Source: Bythopirellula goksoeyrii (GTDB taxonomy: Bacteria > Planctomycetota > Planctomycetia > Pirellulales > Lacipirellulaceae). From it: a stretch of 64,000 nt of DNA. Each line of letters begins with the position of its first letter. The stretch's first letter is position 1. The position numbers and the translations under genes were made by a program. This document shows, piece after piece, positions 35,289 to 45,434 of the stretch. Under the pieces are notes generated by a model. The model was not told the DNA's origin. It did no database searches and saw only the letters and a program-made list of their open reading frames with translations. The DNA lies in assembly GCF_008065115.1 (NCBI RefSeq), contig NZ_CP042913.1, forward strand, positions 1,648,338-1,712,337, given 5' to 3'.

Positions 35289-35756
35289 GTGAGTGCAGAT
35301 ACCCGCCTGGAAGCCATGAAACTTGAACTTCCTCCTGCCCCCAAAGCGATGGGGCTCTATCGACCCATAATCCAAGTCGACAAACTTCTCTATCTCTCTG
35401 GTCACGGACCACTCATGCCAGATGGCAAACTGACCTGTGGTGTCGTAGGCCAAGACTTGGATCTTGCCGCAGCGCAACAGGCAGCGCGTCAGACAGGTTT
35501 GGCTGTGTTGGCAAGTCTTCAGGCACATTGCGGTAGGCTTGACCGCATAAAGCGCCTCGTCAAGACATTTGGTCTCGTGCGTTGCACACCCGAGTTTGTT
35601 GATCAGCCTGCTGTGATCAATGGGTTTAGTGAGTTGATGCGAGACGTCTTCGGAGAGCAAGCGGGGATCGCGGCCCGAAGTGCCGTGGGAGCCGCCTCGC
35701 TTCCTGCTGGAATGGCTGTGGAAATCGAAGCCATTTTTGAACTTGTCGACGATTGA
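35289..35756 (+). CDS. RidA-family (YjgF/YER057c) protein
   Basis: RidA proteins hydrolyse reactive enamine/imine intermediates of amino acid metabolism. The fold's landmarks are visible: LLYLSGHGPLMPDG, the middle helices with LAVLASLQAHCGRLDRIKRL, and AARSAVGAASLPAGMAVEIEAIFE, with the conserved arginine preceding SAVG. The 155 residues are longer than classic RidA (about 130), as in the RidA-like group that includes atypical members. It starts with GTG 17 bases after hisI and is probably cotranscribed. Confidence 0.85.
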   Translation: MSADTRLEAMKLELPPAPKAMGLYRPIIQVDKLLYLSGHGPLMPDGKLTCGVVGQDLDLAAAQQAARQTGLAVLASLQAHCGRLDRIKRLVKTFGLVRCTPEFVDQPAVINGFSELMRDVFGEQAGIAARSAVGAASLPAGMAVEIEAIFELVDD

Positions 35757-35888
35757 GCCTGTGTAGGTTGGGTGGTGTCCACCCTACAATAGCAGTGCTA
35801 GCAACTGGGTCTCTCTTTCCCGTCCAGGGACTCTTTCATACAGTCCCCACTCTGAAGTGATAAGGCTCGGCAGAGAGAGGCAAAGAAG

Positions 35889-36299
35889 ATGGAAAACTTT
35901 GATCCTGCGCAGGGAATCGTGCTCCACGATTCACTGCAACAATTGGTGAATGATGTTTTGGTATGGGTCGGCTTTGGGACCGTGGTGGGCCTACTTGCCA
36001 AGGGGATCATGCCTGGCCGTGACCCAGGTGGGGCCGTCGCCACGATCTTGATGGGCATCGGCGGCACCGTCATGGGCTGCGGCATTTGCAGCTACTTCAA
36101 CCATGGACACCGAATCATCCCCATCAGTCCCCTGGGAATGTTCGTAGGCATCCTCGGAACCCTGGTAATTCTATTCTTCTACAAGATGCTGGGTGGCTAT
36201 TACTTCGTCGAAGGGGAATACGTCACCCAGTCGCATCGTCGTCGTCGACGGGGCGGTTCCCGCCGCCGCCGTTATGACACAGTTGCATACGAAGATTGA
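35889..36299 (+). CDS. GlsB/YeaQ/YmgE-family membrane protein
   Basis: A transglycosylase-associated/stress protein family member of 136 residues. It has membrane helices with the repeated glycine pattern (WVGFGTVVGLLAKGIMPGRD, GGAVATILMGIGGTVMG, LGMFVGILGTLVILFFY) and the family's GIMPGRDPGG loop. It ends with a basic tail (SHRRRRRGGSRRRRY) that is unusual and may sit on the inner membrane surface or bind nucleic acid. Function of the family is not settled. ATG 35889 follows a GGCAAAGAAG sequence. Confidence 0.85.
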   Translation: MENFDPAQGIVLHDSLQQLVNDVLVWVGFGTVVGLLAKGIMPGRDPGGAVATILMGIGGTVMGCGICSYFNHGHRIIPISPLGMFVGILGTLVILFFYKMLGGYYFVEGEYVTQSHRRRRRGGSRRRRYDTVAYED

Positions 36300-36541
36300 C
36301 GGCATCGCGGCTAACACCTGCAAAAGCACGCCGCCGCACAAGGCGACGGCGTGGGTGGGTCGATGGCTAACACGGTTCAGGACACTAAACACCGTCTCAC
36401 ACCGCCGACCACTAGAGGGCAGGGGTTAAAGAAGTTTGCGGCAATTCCATTGCGATGTGGTCAGATTGTAGACGAGGATCATGGATCACTGGACTTGAGA
36501 TTTAAAACTTTGGGCAGTGATCCAGATAGATTCAAAGTCTG

Positions 36542-36997
36542 CTATTCAAAGCCTTCTTTACGCATGACCGAAGTCGCGCTAAGTGTGGTACTTCCCATGA
36601 ACCAAGGGGCAGGCACCCAGGTGACGTTGGCGAACGGAACCGACACGGTAAGCGATATCATATCTCCCGAAGAAGCCGTCGATGGGTCAGGAGTTACTAC
36701 AACGGTAACCCCTCCCACTGTGGCTCCCTCGGCAAAATCAGTCGCCGCGGTCGTAGCTGAGGCTGTGGTTCCCGAGAGCATCACTGCATCGCGGACTCCC
36801 ACGCGCGAAGCATTGGTAAGAACCTGCTGGACCATGAGTCCCCGTCCCATCTCGATACTACCTAGTATCAGCATGAAGAATAGGGGAGCGATGAGGGCAA
36901 ACTCCACCGTGGCAAGACCTTTTCGTGACCCTTTCGAGTTCTGACGCAGAGTGCCCCTGCGAAATACGCTTGACTGATTCCGAATACTTATATTCAT
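36542..36997 (-). CDS. TadE-like pseudopilin
   Basis: The 151 residues have a short basic leader, then the TadE signature KGLATVEFALIAPLFFMLILGSIEMGRGL, one membrane helix with the conserved glutamate, and a short beta-rich periplasmic part (VGGVTVVVTPDPSTAS, LTVSVPFANVTWVPA). Such proteins are minor pilins of the Flp/Tad system. Start ATG 36997 precedes the leader; ATG is not far from a weak site. It follows a TadG-like gene and a secreted protein gene on the same strand. Confidence 0.85.
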   Translation of the reverse strand: MNISIRNQSSVFRRGTLRQNSKGSRKGLATVEFALIAPLFFMLILGSIEMGRGLMVQQVLTNASRVGVRDAVMLSGTTASATTAATDFAEGATVGGVTVVVTPDPSTASSGDMISLTVSVPFANVTWVPAPWFMGSTTLSATSVMRKEGFE

Positions 36998-37118
36998 GGC
37001 TTTTCTCGCTTCATACGCAGAAGTGGCAGAATTATCTGGTACCATCGATTATGTTTCTCTGCCTTCTTCGGACGGAGATTCGATGCACCTGCTTTAGGGG
37101 TGACTTGCGTCATAAAGT

Positions 37119-38294
37119 TTACTTGATCAAAACAGCCGGCGAATAAACATAAGAACTTGTTCCTGATATCGTTGAAGGAATCGTGCCTGGTCCGACCATT
37201 GGTGCCGCCTGGATCGTGACATGTTTCTTCGACATGGGGCCGGTAAGTTTTACGTCCATAATGCGAATACCCATCCATTTGACTATCGTGAATACGGCAT
37301 TGTTACCTGGACCGTTGACTTCGCTGAAGATCGGTATGCAACGCGGCTGACCTCTTATTGCTGCGAGTTCATCCTTAACTCCCGCACTAATGCCGGTATC
37401 CCCGTTCAGATAGAGTTTGCCCTCATCATTAAAGGCAATGGAACCTCCCATATAAGCCATGTCGGCAGCACTTATGCCACAGAGGATTTGTCGAGCAATG
37501 TCGTTGGTGCTGTTGTTGCTACTCCCGATGTCGACCGTGCCTCGGTTGCCTGGCGAGCCGGTTCCCTGGGGAAATAGATTTACTTCGAGCCAACCATCAC
37601 TTCCTTCGTAGATGCATTTGGCCTCTTTGTCCCAGCCCCAGTTGTCGTCTCCACTCCCAGCCATCCAACTGTTCCAGGTTTCCAGATCTAAGGCATAAGG
37701 GAGCAGATCGATATTCTCGCCGCTGTGAGGAGTAGAGAATCCCTTCACATCTCGAATAATCGCTGCCGTAGCTTCGGCATGGAGTGCAGTTCCCGAGAGG
37801 CCAAAGATTCGTCCAAAGAACATTGGGGCTTCCCCATTGAGAGTGCTATCTCGGCGTACTAGCACTCGCACCGCGTTATATGGTTTGGCAGGTGAAGCAT
37901 TCCCAGTAGTCATTTGTGGGTTGTAAAAATCGTCCACGAATCCGAATACCAGATCTCCTCCTGCAGAGTTACCTGCGTTCTGGTCGAGCAAGGGACCGCC
38001 ATTAGCAATCTTGTTGCAGGTGGCATAGGTTTGTGCAGTATTTCGTGCGACGCACTCGCTGGTTTGATAGTCGACTTTATCGACCATGTTTTTGCCGTAG
38101 TCCCAAACTGTTGCTAGCGCCGTAGCATCCGCAGTTCTCTGTAGTTCTTCCTTGACTGAAAGCACATAGCCAACGTCGACAGAGAAGGCGACCATGCCGA
38201 GTACAACCACTGACAAGAGTGCGGCAAGAATCGTGACCGCTCCGCGCCGGGTTTCTTGCAGTTGTTTTCGTTGAAATGACTTGAAATATCGCAT
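37119..38294 (-). CDS. TadG-like Flp-pilus assembly protein
   Basis: A TadE/G-like (PF13400) N terminus: RRGAVTILAALLSVVVLGMVAFSVDVGYVLSVKEELQRTADATALA is represented by the leader, one helix and the alanine-rich downstream segment seen at residues 15-60. The rest is a long exported domain of about 330 residues with asparagine- and glycine-rich loops and a probable beta structure. The last residues (YVYSPAVLIK) carry no further motif. About 391 residues from ATG 38294. It is the middle gene of a three-gene set with a secreted protein and a TadE-like pseudopilin. Confidence 0.8.
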   Translation of the reverse strand: MRYFKSFQRKQLQETRRGAVTILAALLSVVVLGMVAFSVDVGYVLSVKEELQRTADATALATVWDYGKNMVDKVDYQTSECVARNTAQTYATCNKIANGGPLLDQNAGNSAGGDLVFGFVDDFYNPQMTTGNASPAKPYNAVRVLVRRDSTLNGEAPMFFGRIFGLSGTALHAEATAAIIRDVKGFSTPHSGENIDLLPYALDLETWNSWMAGSGDDNWGWDKEAKCIYEGSDGWLEVNLFPQGTGSPGNRGTVDIGSSNNSTNDIARQILCGISAADMAYMGGSIAFNDEGKLYLNGDTGISAGVKDELAAIRGQPRCIPIFSEVNGPGNNAVFTIVKWMGIRIMDVKLTGPMSKKHVTIQAAPMVGPGTIPSTISGTSSYVYSPAVLIK

Positions 38295-38341
38295 TGTTGG
38301 GTATCTCCGAGAGTATTGATGTTTCACTTAATGGCTACGGA

Positions 38342-38989
38342 TCAGTCGAGATCCGTATCGATGTCGATCGGCGCAACCAACTCATGGTGTTGACCGTTTC
38401 TCGTTACCCAACGCAGTCGTGTTAACGTGAGTGAGGACACCCGATTGCCTGCATAACCTATTCCGGACTGGCCAAGAGAGATCGAAGGGAGATAGGAATT
38501 CAAGCGAGTCAGCGGCGATGAAATCGTCAACGAAAAGTCATCGCCGTCAAAACCACCCCAGGACTCACTTTCCCCATCGACAACTTGAAACTTGAGACTA
38601 CCCTCGTTGAGTGTCAACCGTTGGACCCAAGTGATTACTTCGCCGTCTATTGCCAAAGAGTTCGTACGTTCACCATGTTGCACGTCTCCACAGTAGTCTG
38701 AGTTCCAGGCTTGGAGTTGGTATCCCCCCGCTTCAAACTGGGGGTAGCTCCAGTGATTCAATGTAAAAGCAAAAAAATCACCTTCAATGCTACTTGTGGG
38801 CGACATAATCATTGTCACCTGAGGAGCCGTTCGGCCAAAATCAGGTCCTCCAACGATCAACTGCCAATGTTCTTCGATCTGCATAACATCCGAATCATTG
38901 CCCAAGGCTGTGCCGGCGGATCCCACCACTAGAGTCCAGCAGCAAACGCAGAGGAACTTTTGCGCAGCATTCATCATTGAAGTTTTCAT
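38342..38989 (-). CDS. Secreted protein of unknown function, first in the Tad set
   Basis: A signal peptide (KFLCVCCWTLVVGSAGTALG) is followed by a 185-residue beta-rich domain with the pattern EEHWQLIVGGPDFGRTAPQV, TLNHWSYPQFEAGGYQLQAW, and DFSLTISSPLT. It reads like a beta-sandwich or laminin-G-like domain, but I assign no family. AGGAGG nine bases before ATG 38989 is a good ribosome binding site. The Tad-like genes follow on the same strand, so it may be a pilus-associated surface protein. Confidence 0.7.
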   Translation of the reverse strand: MKTSMMNAAQKFLCVCCWTLVVGSAGTALGNDSDVMQIEEHWQLIVGGPDFGRTAPQVTMIMSPTSSIEGDFFAFTLNHWSYPQFEAGGYQLQAWNSDYCGDVQHGERTNSLAIDGEVITWVQRLTLNEGSLKFQVVDGESESWGGFDGDDFSLTISSPLTRLNSYLPSISLGQSGIGYAGNRVSSLTLTRLRWVTRNGQHHELVAPIDIDTDLD

Positions 38990-39260
38990 CAGAGTTGCCT
39001 CCTGCTGATAGCGAGCGAGTCGCGTATCAACTGCGAAATCAAAAAAGAAAAGAACCGAAAAGGAAAATAGTTGGGGAAGTACGGGCGGGATGAGTTGCTG
39101 ATTGATGGGAGGGGGAAGTTGGCAATGCTATGTGTCTTGTTTATGAACATCCGAAGAACGGTAAGGTCCCGTTCTCCGTATACCCTTGTGTTGCAGTAAC
39201 TCTAAGATGAGCGAGGTTTAGGAGTTCTTCTAAGATAACTCTAGTTCAGAATGTGAGGGT

Positions 39261-39416
39261 ATGCGCAGTGGTTTCTGGAAAAGCCAGAGTGAAAACTCCT
39301 TGGCCTACCCCGATGTGGCCCAGACGCCACAGATTAGTGCGCAGAAGCAACTAGAAAAAGCAAGGCGGGGAGAAATCTCCACGCTCTGGCGAGCGCAGCT
39401 ACAGGTCCTCGAATAG
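39261..39416 (+). CDS. Possible 51-residue protein
   Basis: In the otherwise empty 430-base gap, ATG 39261 begins a 51-codon frame ending at TAG 39414-39416. The protein starts MRSGFWKSQSENSLAYPDV and ends in a basic amphipathic helix (KQLEKARRGEISTLWRAQLQ). An in-frame stop lies 27 bases upstream, so the start is well bounded; GAGGGT touches the ATG and is too close to serve as a ribosome binding site. It stops 10 bases short of the convergent aldehyde dehydrogenase gene. Real or chance cannot be decided without comparison. Confidence 0.3.
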   Translation: MRSGFWKSQSENSLAYPDVAQTPQISAQKQLEKARRGEISTLWRAQLQVLE

Positions 39417-39425
39417 TTTTCGAGT

Positions 39426-41015
39426 CTATTTCACGTCTTCTCGTGAAAACTCGCCATCGACAAGCCGCCAGATACCAGAGGCATTGTGATTCTGCAACTC
39501 AACAGGCAAGGCATTGTCGGGCAAATTCTGATAGCAGATCGGTCGCGTGAATCGTAGGATTGCTGCATCGCCGATGGACGTGAAACCGCAGTGGGTGGTT
39601 GCCGGGTAAGGACCACCATGGTGCATTGCAGCGCACACTTCAATGCCAGTGGGGAATCCATTAAATACTAGGCGCCCGACATGTCGTTGAAGTTGATGAA
39701 TCAAGTTGGTATGAGCTGCAAGTTCATTTGGTTCTCCATGGATTGATGCTGTCAGCTGACCTTGAAGATGACGCGCGATCTCCACCATCTGCTCGACCCC
39801 TTCGCACCGCAACACCAGAGAAGCGGGGCCGAAGACTTCCTCGGAAAGGGTTTGATGTTGCTCGAAGAGAGCAGCGTTAGCTTCAAAGATAACGCATTGG
39901 GCCTGGCGAGTGTCGTTCGTGGGTGCCGGCCCAATTCGTTTGACGCCTTCCATAGCCGCCATTCGTGTCACACCGGCTTGATATCTTTCCAAGATGCCCT
40001 CATGGAGCATAGGGGCCGGAGGGACAGATGCTGCTTCACTACCTACCTGTTCGACAAATTGATCGCCCTCTGGTCCCGTTGGCACAAATAGCAGACCCGG
40101 ATTCGTACAAAACTGTCCTGTTCCGAGCGTAACCGACTGGACGTAGTCTCGGGCGATTTGAGGCGATCGCGATTTAAGAGCGTCTGGCAAGACAAATACT
40201 GGGTTGATACTCCCCATTTCTGCATAGACCGGAATCGGATTAGGACGGTTGGCAGCTTCGTTAAACAGGGCACGCCCCCCTCGTAGCGAACCGGTAAATG
40301 CGACAGCCTGGGTGAGTGGATGGCGTACCAGGGCCATGCCAACTTCATGGCCCGCGCCTTGGAGCATCGAGAACATACCCATCGGCAATCCGACTTGGGA
40401 AATCGACTTGGCGATCAACTCGGTAATCCATTCACAAGTCCCTGGATGCCCTGGATGTCCTTTGACTACTACCGGGCAACGAGCTGCAAAGGCGGAGATT
40501 GTGTCCGTACCTGCAACGGAGATCGCCAACGGAAAATTGCTCGCTCCGAATACTGCGACTGGTCCTATCCCAGTCAGCATGGCCCGTACGTCCGGCTTGG
40601 GCATTGGTTGACGGCCGGGGTTGCCCCGATCGATCCGCGCCTGTACCCAGGAACCTTCTCTGACTAATTGAGCGAACCGACGCGTCTGCCCTACCGTGCG
40701 GGCACGCTCCATCTGCAACCTCTGCATTGGCAGTCCCGTTTCGGAATGAGTACGTTCCAACAGGGACTCATCAGCGGACTCAATACCAGCGGCAATCGTA
40801 TCTAGCAGGACAGCAATTTGTTCCCGCGGAGCGGCCTGCAACGCATCAAACGATTCCTCAGCGAGCCGCATTGCTTGGTCAACATCCTTCTCGTTTGCTT
40901 CTGCAAAGGGCGTAGATAATGGTTCGCCAGTCGCGGCATCCTTGGCTGAAAACTGTTCCGGACAGTCGGCGCACCATGTGCCGCCAATTAAATGAAGGCC
41001 AGTCAAGTTCATCAT
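39426..41015 (-). CDS. Aldehyde dehydrogenase, probably 2-ketoglutarate semialdehyde dehydrogenase
   Basis: An NADP-type ALDH with the catalytic cysteine in GTGQFCTNPG, the glutamate in VYAEMGSINPVF, and cofactor residues in VAVFGASNFPLAISVAG. The sequence resembles the KGSADH branch of pentose-acid degradation rather than general ALDHs (529 residues, FGASNFP). It would oxidise 2-ketoglutarate semialdehyde to 2-ketoglutarate, the last step of a Weimberg-type route. The FAH-family gene is 1 base upstream on the same strand, so the two are translationally coupled or nearly so. Confidence 0.85.
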   Translation of the reverse strand: MMNLTGLHLIGGTWCADCPEQFSAKDAATGEPLSTPFAEANEKDVDQAMRLAEESFDALQAAPREQIAVLLDTIAAGIESADESLLERTHSETGLPMQRLQMERARTVGQTRRFAQLVREGSWVQARIDRGNPGRQPMPKPDVRAMLTGIGPVAVFGASNFPLAISVAGTDTISAFAARCPVVVKGHPGHPGTCEWITELIAKSISQVGLPMGMFSMLQGAGHEVGMALVRHPLTQAVAFTGSLRGGRALFNEAANRPNPIPVYAEMGSINPVFVLPDALKSRSPQIARDYVQSVTLGTGQFCTNPGLLFVPTGPEGDQFVEQVGSEAASVPPAPMLHEGILERYQAGVTRMAAMEGVKRIGPAPTNDTRQAQCVIFEANAALFEQHQTLSEEVFGPASLVLRCEGVEQMVEIARHLQGQLTASIHGEPNELAAHTNLIHQLQRHVGRLVFNGFPTGIEVCAAMHHGGPYPATTHCGFTSIGDAAILRFTRPICYQNLPDNALPVELQNHNASGIWRLVDGEFSREDVK

Positions 41016-41016
41016 C

Positions 41017-41847
41017 CTACTCCATTGTGTTCACTAGGCGGCCAATTCCTTCGATGTGAATCTCGACCATGTCGCCAGGGCGAAGACTAAAATCATCGGG
41101 AGGTACGATGCCCGTTCCTGTCATCAACAAGCATCCCTTCGGGTGGCTGTTGTCCCGGAACAGGAATTCAACGAGTTCTTCGGGGCTTCGCTTGAGGTTG
41201 GCAAGCGTCGTACTTTCTTCAAACACCTTAGCCCCCTCACGACGAATAGTCAGGGAAATCGTCGTTTCTTTCGGTAAGGGATCACGCGTGATGAGTAGCG
41301 CCGGTCCAACGGACGCGCAGCGGTCGAATGTCTTAGCCTGGGGAAGATAGAGGGGGTTCTCTCCTTCCAAATCGCGACAACTCAAGTCATTGCCGATCGT
41401 ATAACCTATGATCTTGCCCTTGCTGGAAACGGCCAACGTCAGTTCTGGTTCAGGGACGATCCACTTCGAGTCCTTCCTCAGATGCATTGCCTGACCAGTG
41501 CCCACCGTCCGGTGAGGCGTGGCCTTGAGAAACAGCTCTGGTCGCTTCGCAGCATATACCCTGTCATAGAAGTCACCCCCGCCGGCAACCTCGGACTCTT
41601 CCATGCGGGCGGTGCGGCTGCGGAAATAAGTCACTCCTGCAGCCCAAATTTCTTGGCTCACCAGCGGTGGAAGTGGCGAGTGAATTGCATTGAGCAGTGC
41701 AGGATTCGGTACTGAGTTTTCCACGACCGAAGCCAAGCGATCTGCCAGTACATCGTCATTTACCAAATCATCCCATTCACCTTCGGTTGCATAGGCCTGG
41801 CCATCCTGAATCGTGACCGCTCCCTTGTCGGTTCTGTAAAGCAGCAT
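41017..41847 (-). CDS. FAH-family protein, probable 2-keto-3-deoxypentonate dehydratase
   Basis: The fumarylacetoacetate hydrolase fold is clear from [36 protein letters not shown] and [20 protein letters not shown]. The metal-binding glutamates and aspartate are in the first two segments. In Caulobacter this family supplies the 2-keto-3-deoxy-xylonate dehydratase of the Weimberg pathway, and the neighbours (ALDH, xylonate dehydratase, GntP permease) support the same role here. ATG 41847 is chosen (276 residues); the frame is open to 41985, which I take to be upstream DNA. Confidence 0.8.
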   Translation of the reverse strand: MLLYRTDKGAVTIQDGQAYATEGEWDDLVNDDVLADRLASVVENSVPNPALLNAIHSPLPPLVSQEIWAAGVTYFRSRTARMEESEVAGGGDFYDRVYAAKRPELFLKATPHRTVGTGQAMHLRKDSKWIVPEPELTLAVSSKGKIIGYTIGNDLSCRDLEGENPLYLPQAKTFDRCASVGPALLITRDPLPKETTISLTIRREGAKVFEESTTLANLKRSPEELVEFLFRDNSHPKGCLLMTGTGIVPPDDFSLRPGDMVEIHIEGIGRLVNTME

Positions 41848-42030
41848 CGTATCGACTCCAAAGAGTGATCCACAGGAGAAATGGCAAGAAGATAATTTCG
41901 GCACATTATAAATGAGCGTGATTCGATCGTAAACGCTCCAGCCGCACATATTGTGATCTAATTCTTTGTGGTCTACGATGGGCACTTCTTCTCAGTATCT
42001 GACTGCTTTTTCTCCAAGAGAGTTTGTCCT
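41848..42030. promoter_or_regulatory. Divergent promoter region of the pentonate cluster
   Basis: The region lies between the minus-strand FAH/ALDH pair and the plus-strand permease/dehydratase pair, so the four genes are probably switched on together from here. I see no convincing -10/-35 or palindromic operator, and no regulator gene lies in the cluster. Confidence 0.4.
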
Positions 42031-43395
42031 TTGGCTACCTGGTATCCACTATTCGTGTTGGCTGTTGGCTTATTGGTGGTCATCGGTGGAATCGTTGCGT
42101 TGCGAATCAATGCATTCATGTCGCTGATTACCGCGGCGATTACTGTGAGCTTGATGTCACCGGGTGATTGGGACGAGAAGATTTCTCGCGTCGCGGAGGC
42201 TTTCGGTGCAACTGCCGCAGGGGTGGGCATTGTGATTGCGTTGGCGGCCATTATTGGCAAAGCAATGATGGATAGTGGGGCGGCCGATCGGATCGTACGA
42301 TCTTCGCTGGCATTGTTTGGCGAACGGCAAGCTGCAACCGCCCTCATGGCAAGCTCGTTTACGCTGGCGATCCCCGTATTCTTTGATACGGTCTTTTATC
42401 TACTCGTGCCACTTGCAAGATCTATGTATCGGCTTACTGGCAAGCACTATGTCAAATACTTGGTTGCTGTTGCTTCCTGTGCCTCGGCTCACGCCTTAGT
42501 GCCACCCACACCCGGGCCCGTGTTAGTCGCTTCGGAATTGGGTGTCGACTTGGGAGTGATGATTCTTGTCGGCTTCGCTGTAGCGATGCCAGCAGCGATT
42601 GCGAGCCTGATGTTCGGGGTGTGGATCGATCGCAGGGTGGACGTTGCTCCCCCTCCAATCGGCCCGGAAGAGGAGGCTCCACCTGAAATCACTCTCGGCG
42701 AATTGCCAGGTCTTCTAATCTCAATGCTGCCCGTCCTCTTGCCGGTCCTTCTTATCGCTACCAGAACGATTATGGACACTTTTGCGCCAGCTGATGCGCT
42801 GGAAGACTTCCGCGACTTGATGTCGGTGCTCGGCAATCCAAACATGGCACTCTTGCTGTCGGCTGGAATTTCCGTGATCACCTACTGGTATTATCGCCGC
42901 CCATCTCGGGCTCAACGAGCCGAATCCTTGGAAGCTGCTTTGATGAGTGGTGGTGTGATCATCCTAATTACTGCCGCCGGAGGGGCCTTCGGCGCCATGC
43001 TGAAGGCTGCCCAGCTCGCACCCGCGATCCAATCGCTGTTCGGTGATTCGGCAGCTACCGGATATGGCCTCTTGTTTTTGGCGTTCAGTGTCGCGGCACT
43101 TATCAAGTTCGCCCAAGGGTCCAGCACAGCAGCGATGATCGTGACAGCAGGCATGTTCGCAGCACTGTTGGATTCAGCTTCACTCGGATATCACCGTGTT
43201 TACGTTGCCACAGCAATTGGGAGCGGCTCGTTGGTTGGCTCGTGGATGAACGACAGCGGATTTTGGATCTTTGCCAAGATGGGTGGACTCAGCGAACTGG
43301 ATACACTGAGAACCTGGACGCCGCTACTGGCCTTGCTTGGCTGTGTCAGCATGGCGATGACCGTGTTGCTTGCCACTCTGCTGCCGCTGGTCTAA
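42031..43395 (+). CDS. GntP-family sugar-acid permease
   Basis: About 454 residues with roughly 12 membrane spans, and GntP-family landmarks. These include VGIVIALAAIIGKAMMDSGA, IPVFFDTVFYLLVPLARSM, SCASAHALVPPTPGPVLVA and a C-terminal FAQGSSTAAMIVTAG / GSGSLVGSWMNDSGFWIF. GntP proteins import gluconate and related sugar acids with protons. In E. coli a GntP homologue (YjhF) sits next to yjhG, as a permease does here. TTG 42031 with AAGAGAG upstream is the best start; no ATG lies near, and a GTG at 41968 is possible. Confidence 0.9.
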   Translation: MATWYPLFVLAVGLLVVIGGIVALRINAFMSLITAAITVSLMSPGDWDEKISRVAEAFGATAAGVGIVIALAAIIGKAMMDSGAADRIVRSSLALFGERQAATALMASSFTLAIPVFFDTVFYLLVPLARSMYRLTGKHYVKYLVAVASCASAHALVPPTPGPVLVASELGVDLGVMILVGFAVAMPAAIASLMFGVWIDRRVDVAPPPIGPEEEAPPEITLGELPGLLISMLPVLLPVLLIATRTIMDTFAPADALEDFRDLMSVLGNPNMALLLSAGISVITYWYYRRPSRAQRAESLEAALMSGGVIILITAAGGAFGAMLKAAQLAPAIQSLFGDSAATGYGLLFLAFSVAALIKFAQGSSTAAMIVTAGMFAALLDSASLGYHRVYVATAIGSGSLVGSWMNDSGFWIFAKMGGLSELDTLRTWTPLLALLGCVSMAMTVLLATLLPLV

Positions 43396-43452
43396 GTTGC
43401 ATGGAGACGACCGAATCACAATCAATCGGTAATTTCTTTCTGTGGAGATATC

Positions 43453-45411
43453 ATGGCGGCCGACAACCCGTTCGAAACGGACGACCCGTCGATCTACGAT
43501 GTACAAACGACTGCCGCTGGACCAAGTGGCACGTTGCCCTTTACCGAATCGATGCTCCTGGATCGACCAAGTGGCGACTTGTTCGGTTGGAGTCAAGACG
43601 CCGGGATGGGCTGGGATCCTGCTCTGTTGGGAAGAGACGAATTCCTGGTACTCAGCACCATGGGGGGGCTACGCAGCCCCGACGGCAAGCCCATCGCTTT
43701 GGGCTATCACACAGGCCATTGGGAAGTTGGCCTGCTGGTTGAAGCTGCGGCGCGTGAAATCAAACATCTCGACGGAGTTCCCTTTGCCGCATTCTGCTCT
43801 GATCCTTGTGATGGTCGGACCCAGGGTACTAGTGGCATGTTTGATAGCTTGCCCTATCGAAACGATGCCGCGATTGTTCTTCGGCGGCTGATTCGCTCGC
43901 TGCCAACTCGAAAAGGACTCATCGGAGTGGCGACCTGTGATAAAGGTCATCCAGCGATGATGATGGCCTTGGCCGGTTGCGGAGATCTGCCGTCGGTGCT
44001 CGTGCCCGGTGGTGTGACTTTGCCTCCCACCCAGGGCGAAGATGCGGCGAAGATCCAAAGCATCGGAGCAAGATTCTCACATGGAATGCTCACGCTCAGA
44101 GAAGCGGCAGAGCTTGGTTGCCGTGCTTGTGCGACTCCTGGAGGAGGTTGTCAGTTTCTCGGTACAGCGGCCACATCCCAAGTGGTAGGTGAAGCGATTG
44201 GCCTCTCAGTGCCTCATTCAGCTCTAGCGCCATCGGGTCAGCCAATCTGGCTCGACCTCGCTCGTCGCTCGGCTCAGGCGGTCGTTCAGCAATCAAAGCA
44301 CGGCGTTCGCCTACGCGACATTCTTACCGACTCCGCAATCCACAACGCCATGGTGGTGCATGCTGCCTTTGGCGGGTCAACGAACCTTCTGTTGCATGTG
44401 CCGGCAGTGGCCCATGCGGCGGGTCTTCGGCGCCCCAGCGTTGCTGATTGGATTGAGGTAAACCGCCAAACTCCACGACTGGTGAGTGCGCTTCCCAATG
44501 GTCCCATCGATCACCCAACGGTTCGCGTATTCCTAGCCGGCGGTGTGCCAGAGGTCATGCTCCACCTACGAGAGTTGGGTTTGTTGAAACTCGACGTCCT
44601 GACCGCAGGCGGCATTTCCCTCGCCGAATCGCTTGACGCCTGGGCTTCCAGTGAGCGCCGAGCGAAACTGCGACAGCACTTGCGAGACCGCGATGGGGTT
44701 GATCCAGACGAGGTCATCTTCCCGCCCGCCGCTGCCGTGAGCCGCAAGATTCCGCGAACCCTTGTCTTCCCAATAGGAAACATTGCCCCAGAGGGCTCCG
44801 TGGTGAAGGCTACTTCGATTGACCCTTCCCTGATCGTGGAAGGTCACTATTTGCACACCGGACCGGCTCGTGTGTTTACGTCGGAAACTGCTGCGATTGC
44901 TGCGATCAAGGGAAAAGGTGAAAGGTCGATCAAGGCGGGCGACGTGCTCGTCTTGGCTGGGTGCGGTCCTTCAGGGACCGGCATGGAAGAGACCTATCAA
45001 TTGACCGCCGCGCTGAAGTATCTGGAATGGGGCAAACATGTCCCGATTATCACAGATGCCCGGTTTTCGGGAGTTTCAACCGGTGCTTGCTTGGGGCACG
45101 TTGGTCCGGAAGCACTAGCCGATGGTCCGATCGGCAAGTTGCTCGACGACGATCTGATCGAGATCGCTATCGATCTAGATAATGGTACAGGGTCCGTCAA
45201 TCTGATTGGCCACCGCGATCAGGTACACGACGCCTCTTGGGGACTATTGCAACTCGCTAGCCGCCAACAGCGCGACGACTTGGGAGCAGCAGAAGGACTG
45301 CCAACAGACACAAGACTATGGTCAGCCCTACAACGTCTTAGTGGCGGTACCTGGGGTGGATGCGTCTATGACTCAGAAGCGATTCTTGCCAAGCTCGCAA
45401 CGATTCCATAG
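43453..45411 (+). CDS. yjhG: D-xylonate dehydratase, YjhG/YagF family
   Basis: An IlvD/EDD-type dehydratase of 652 residues, the length of YjhG/YagF (TIGR03432). It has that family's start ([35 protein letters not shown]). Iron-sulfur cysteines lie in [26 protein letters not shown] and [11 protein letters not shown]; the end has [19 protein letters not shown]. It removes water from D-xylonate to give 2-keto-3-deoxy-xylonate. The permease gene is 57 bases upstream on the same strand. Confidence 0.93.
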   Translation: MAADNPFETDDPSIYDVQTTAAGPSGTLPFTESMLLDRPSGDLFGWSQDAGMGWDPALLGRDEFLVLSTMGGLRSPDGKPIALGYHTGHWEVGLLVEAAAREIKHLDGVPFAAFCSDPCDGRTQGTSGMFDSLPYRNDAAIVLRRLIRSLPTRKGLIGVATCDKGHPAMMMALAGCGDLPSVLVPGGVTLPPTQGEDAAKIQSIGARFSHGMLTLREAAELGCRACATPGGGCQFLGTAATSQVVGEAIGLSVPHSALAPSGQPIWLDLARRSAQAVVQQSKHGVRLRDILTDSAIHNAMVVHAAFGGSTNLLLHVPAVAHAAGLRRPSVADWIEVNRQTPRLVSALPNGPIDHPTVRVFLAGGVPEVMLHLRELGLLKLDVLTAGGISLAESLDAWASSERRAKLRQHLRDRDGVDPDEVIFPPAAAVSRKIPRTLVFPIGNIAPEGSVVKATSIDPSLIVEGHYLHTGPARVFTSETAAIAAIKGKGERSIKAGDVLVLAGCGPSGTGMEETYQLTAALKYLEWGKHVPIITDARFSGVSTGACLGHVGPEALADGPIGKLLDDDLIEIAIDLDNGTGSVNLIGHRDQVHDASWGLLQLASRQQRDDLGAAEGLPTDTRLWSALQRLSGGTWGGCVYDSEAILAKLATIP

Positions 45412-45434
45412 GCCAACCAGATCTCGCTAGCTCG

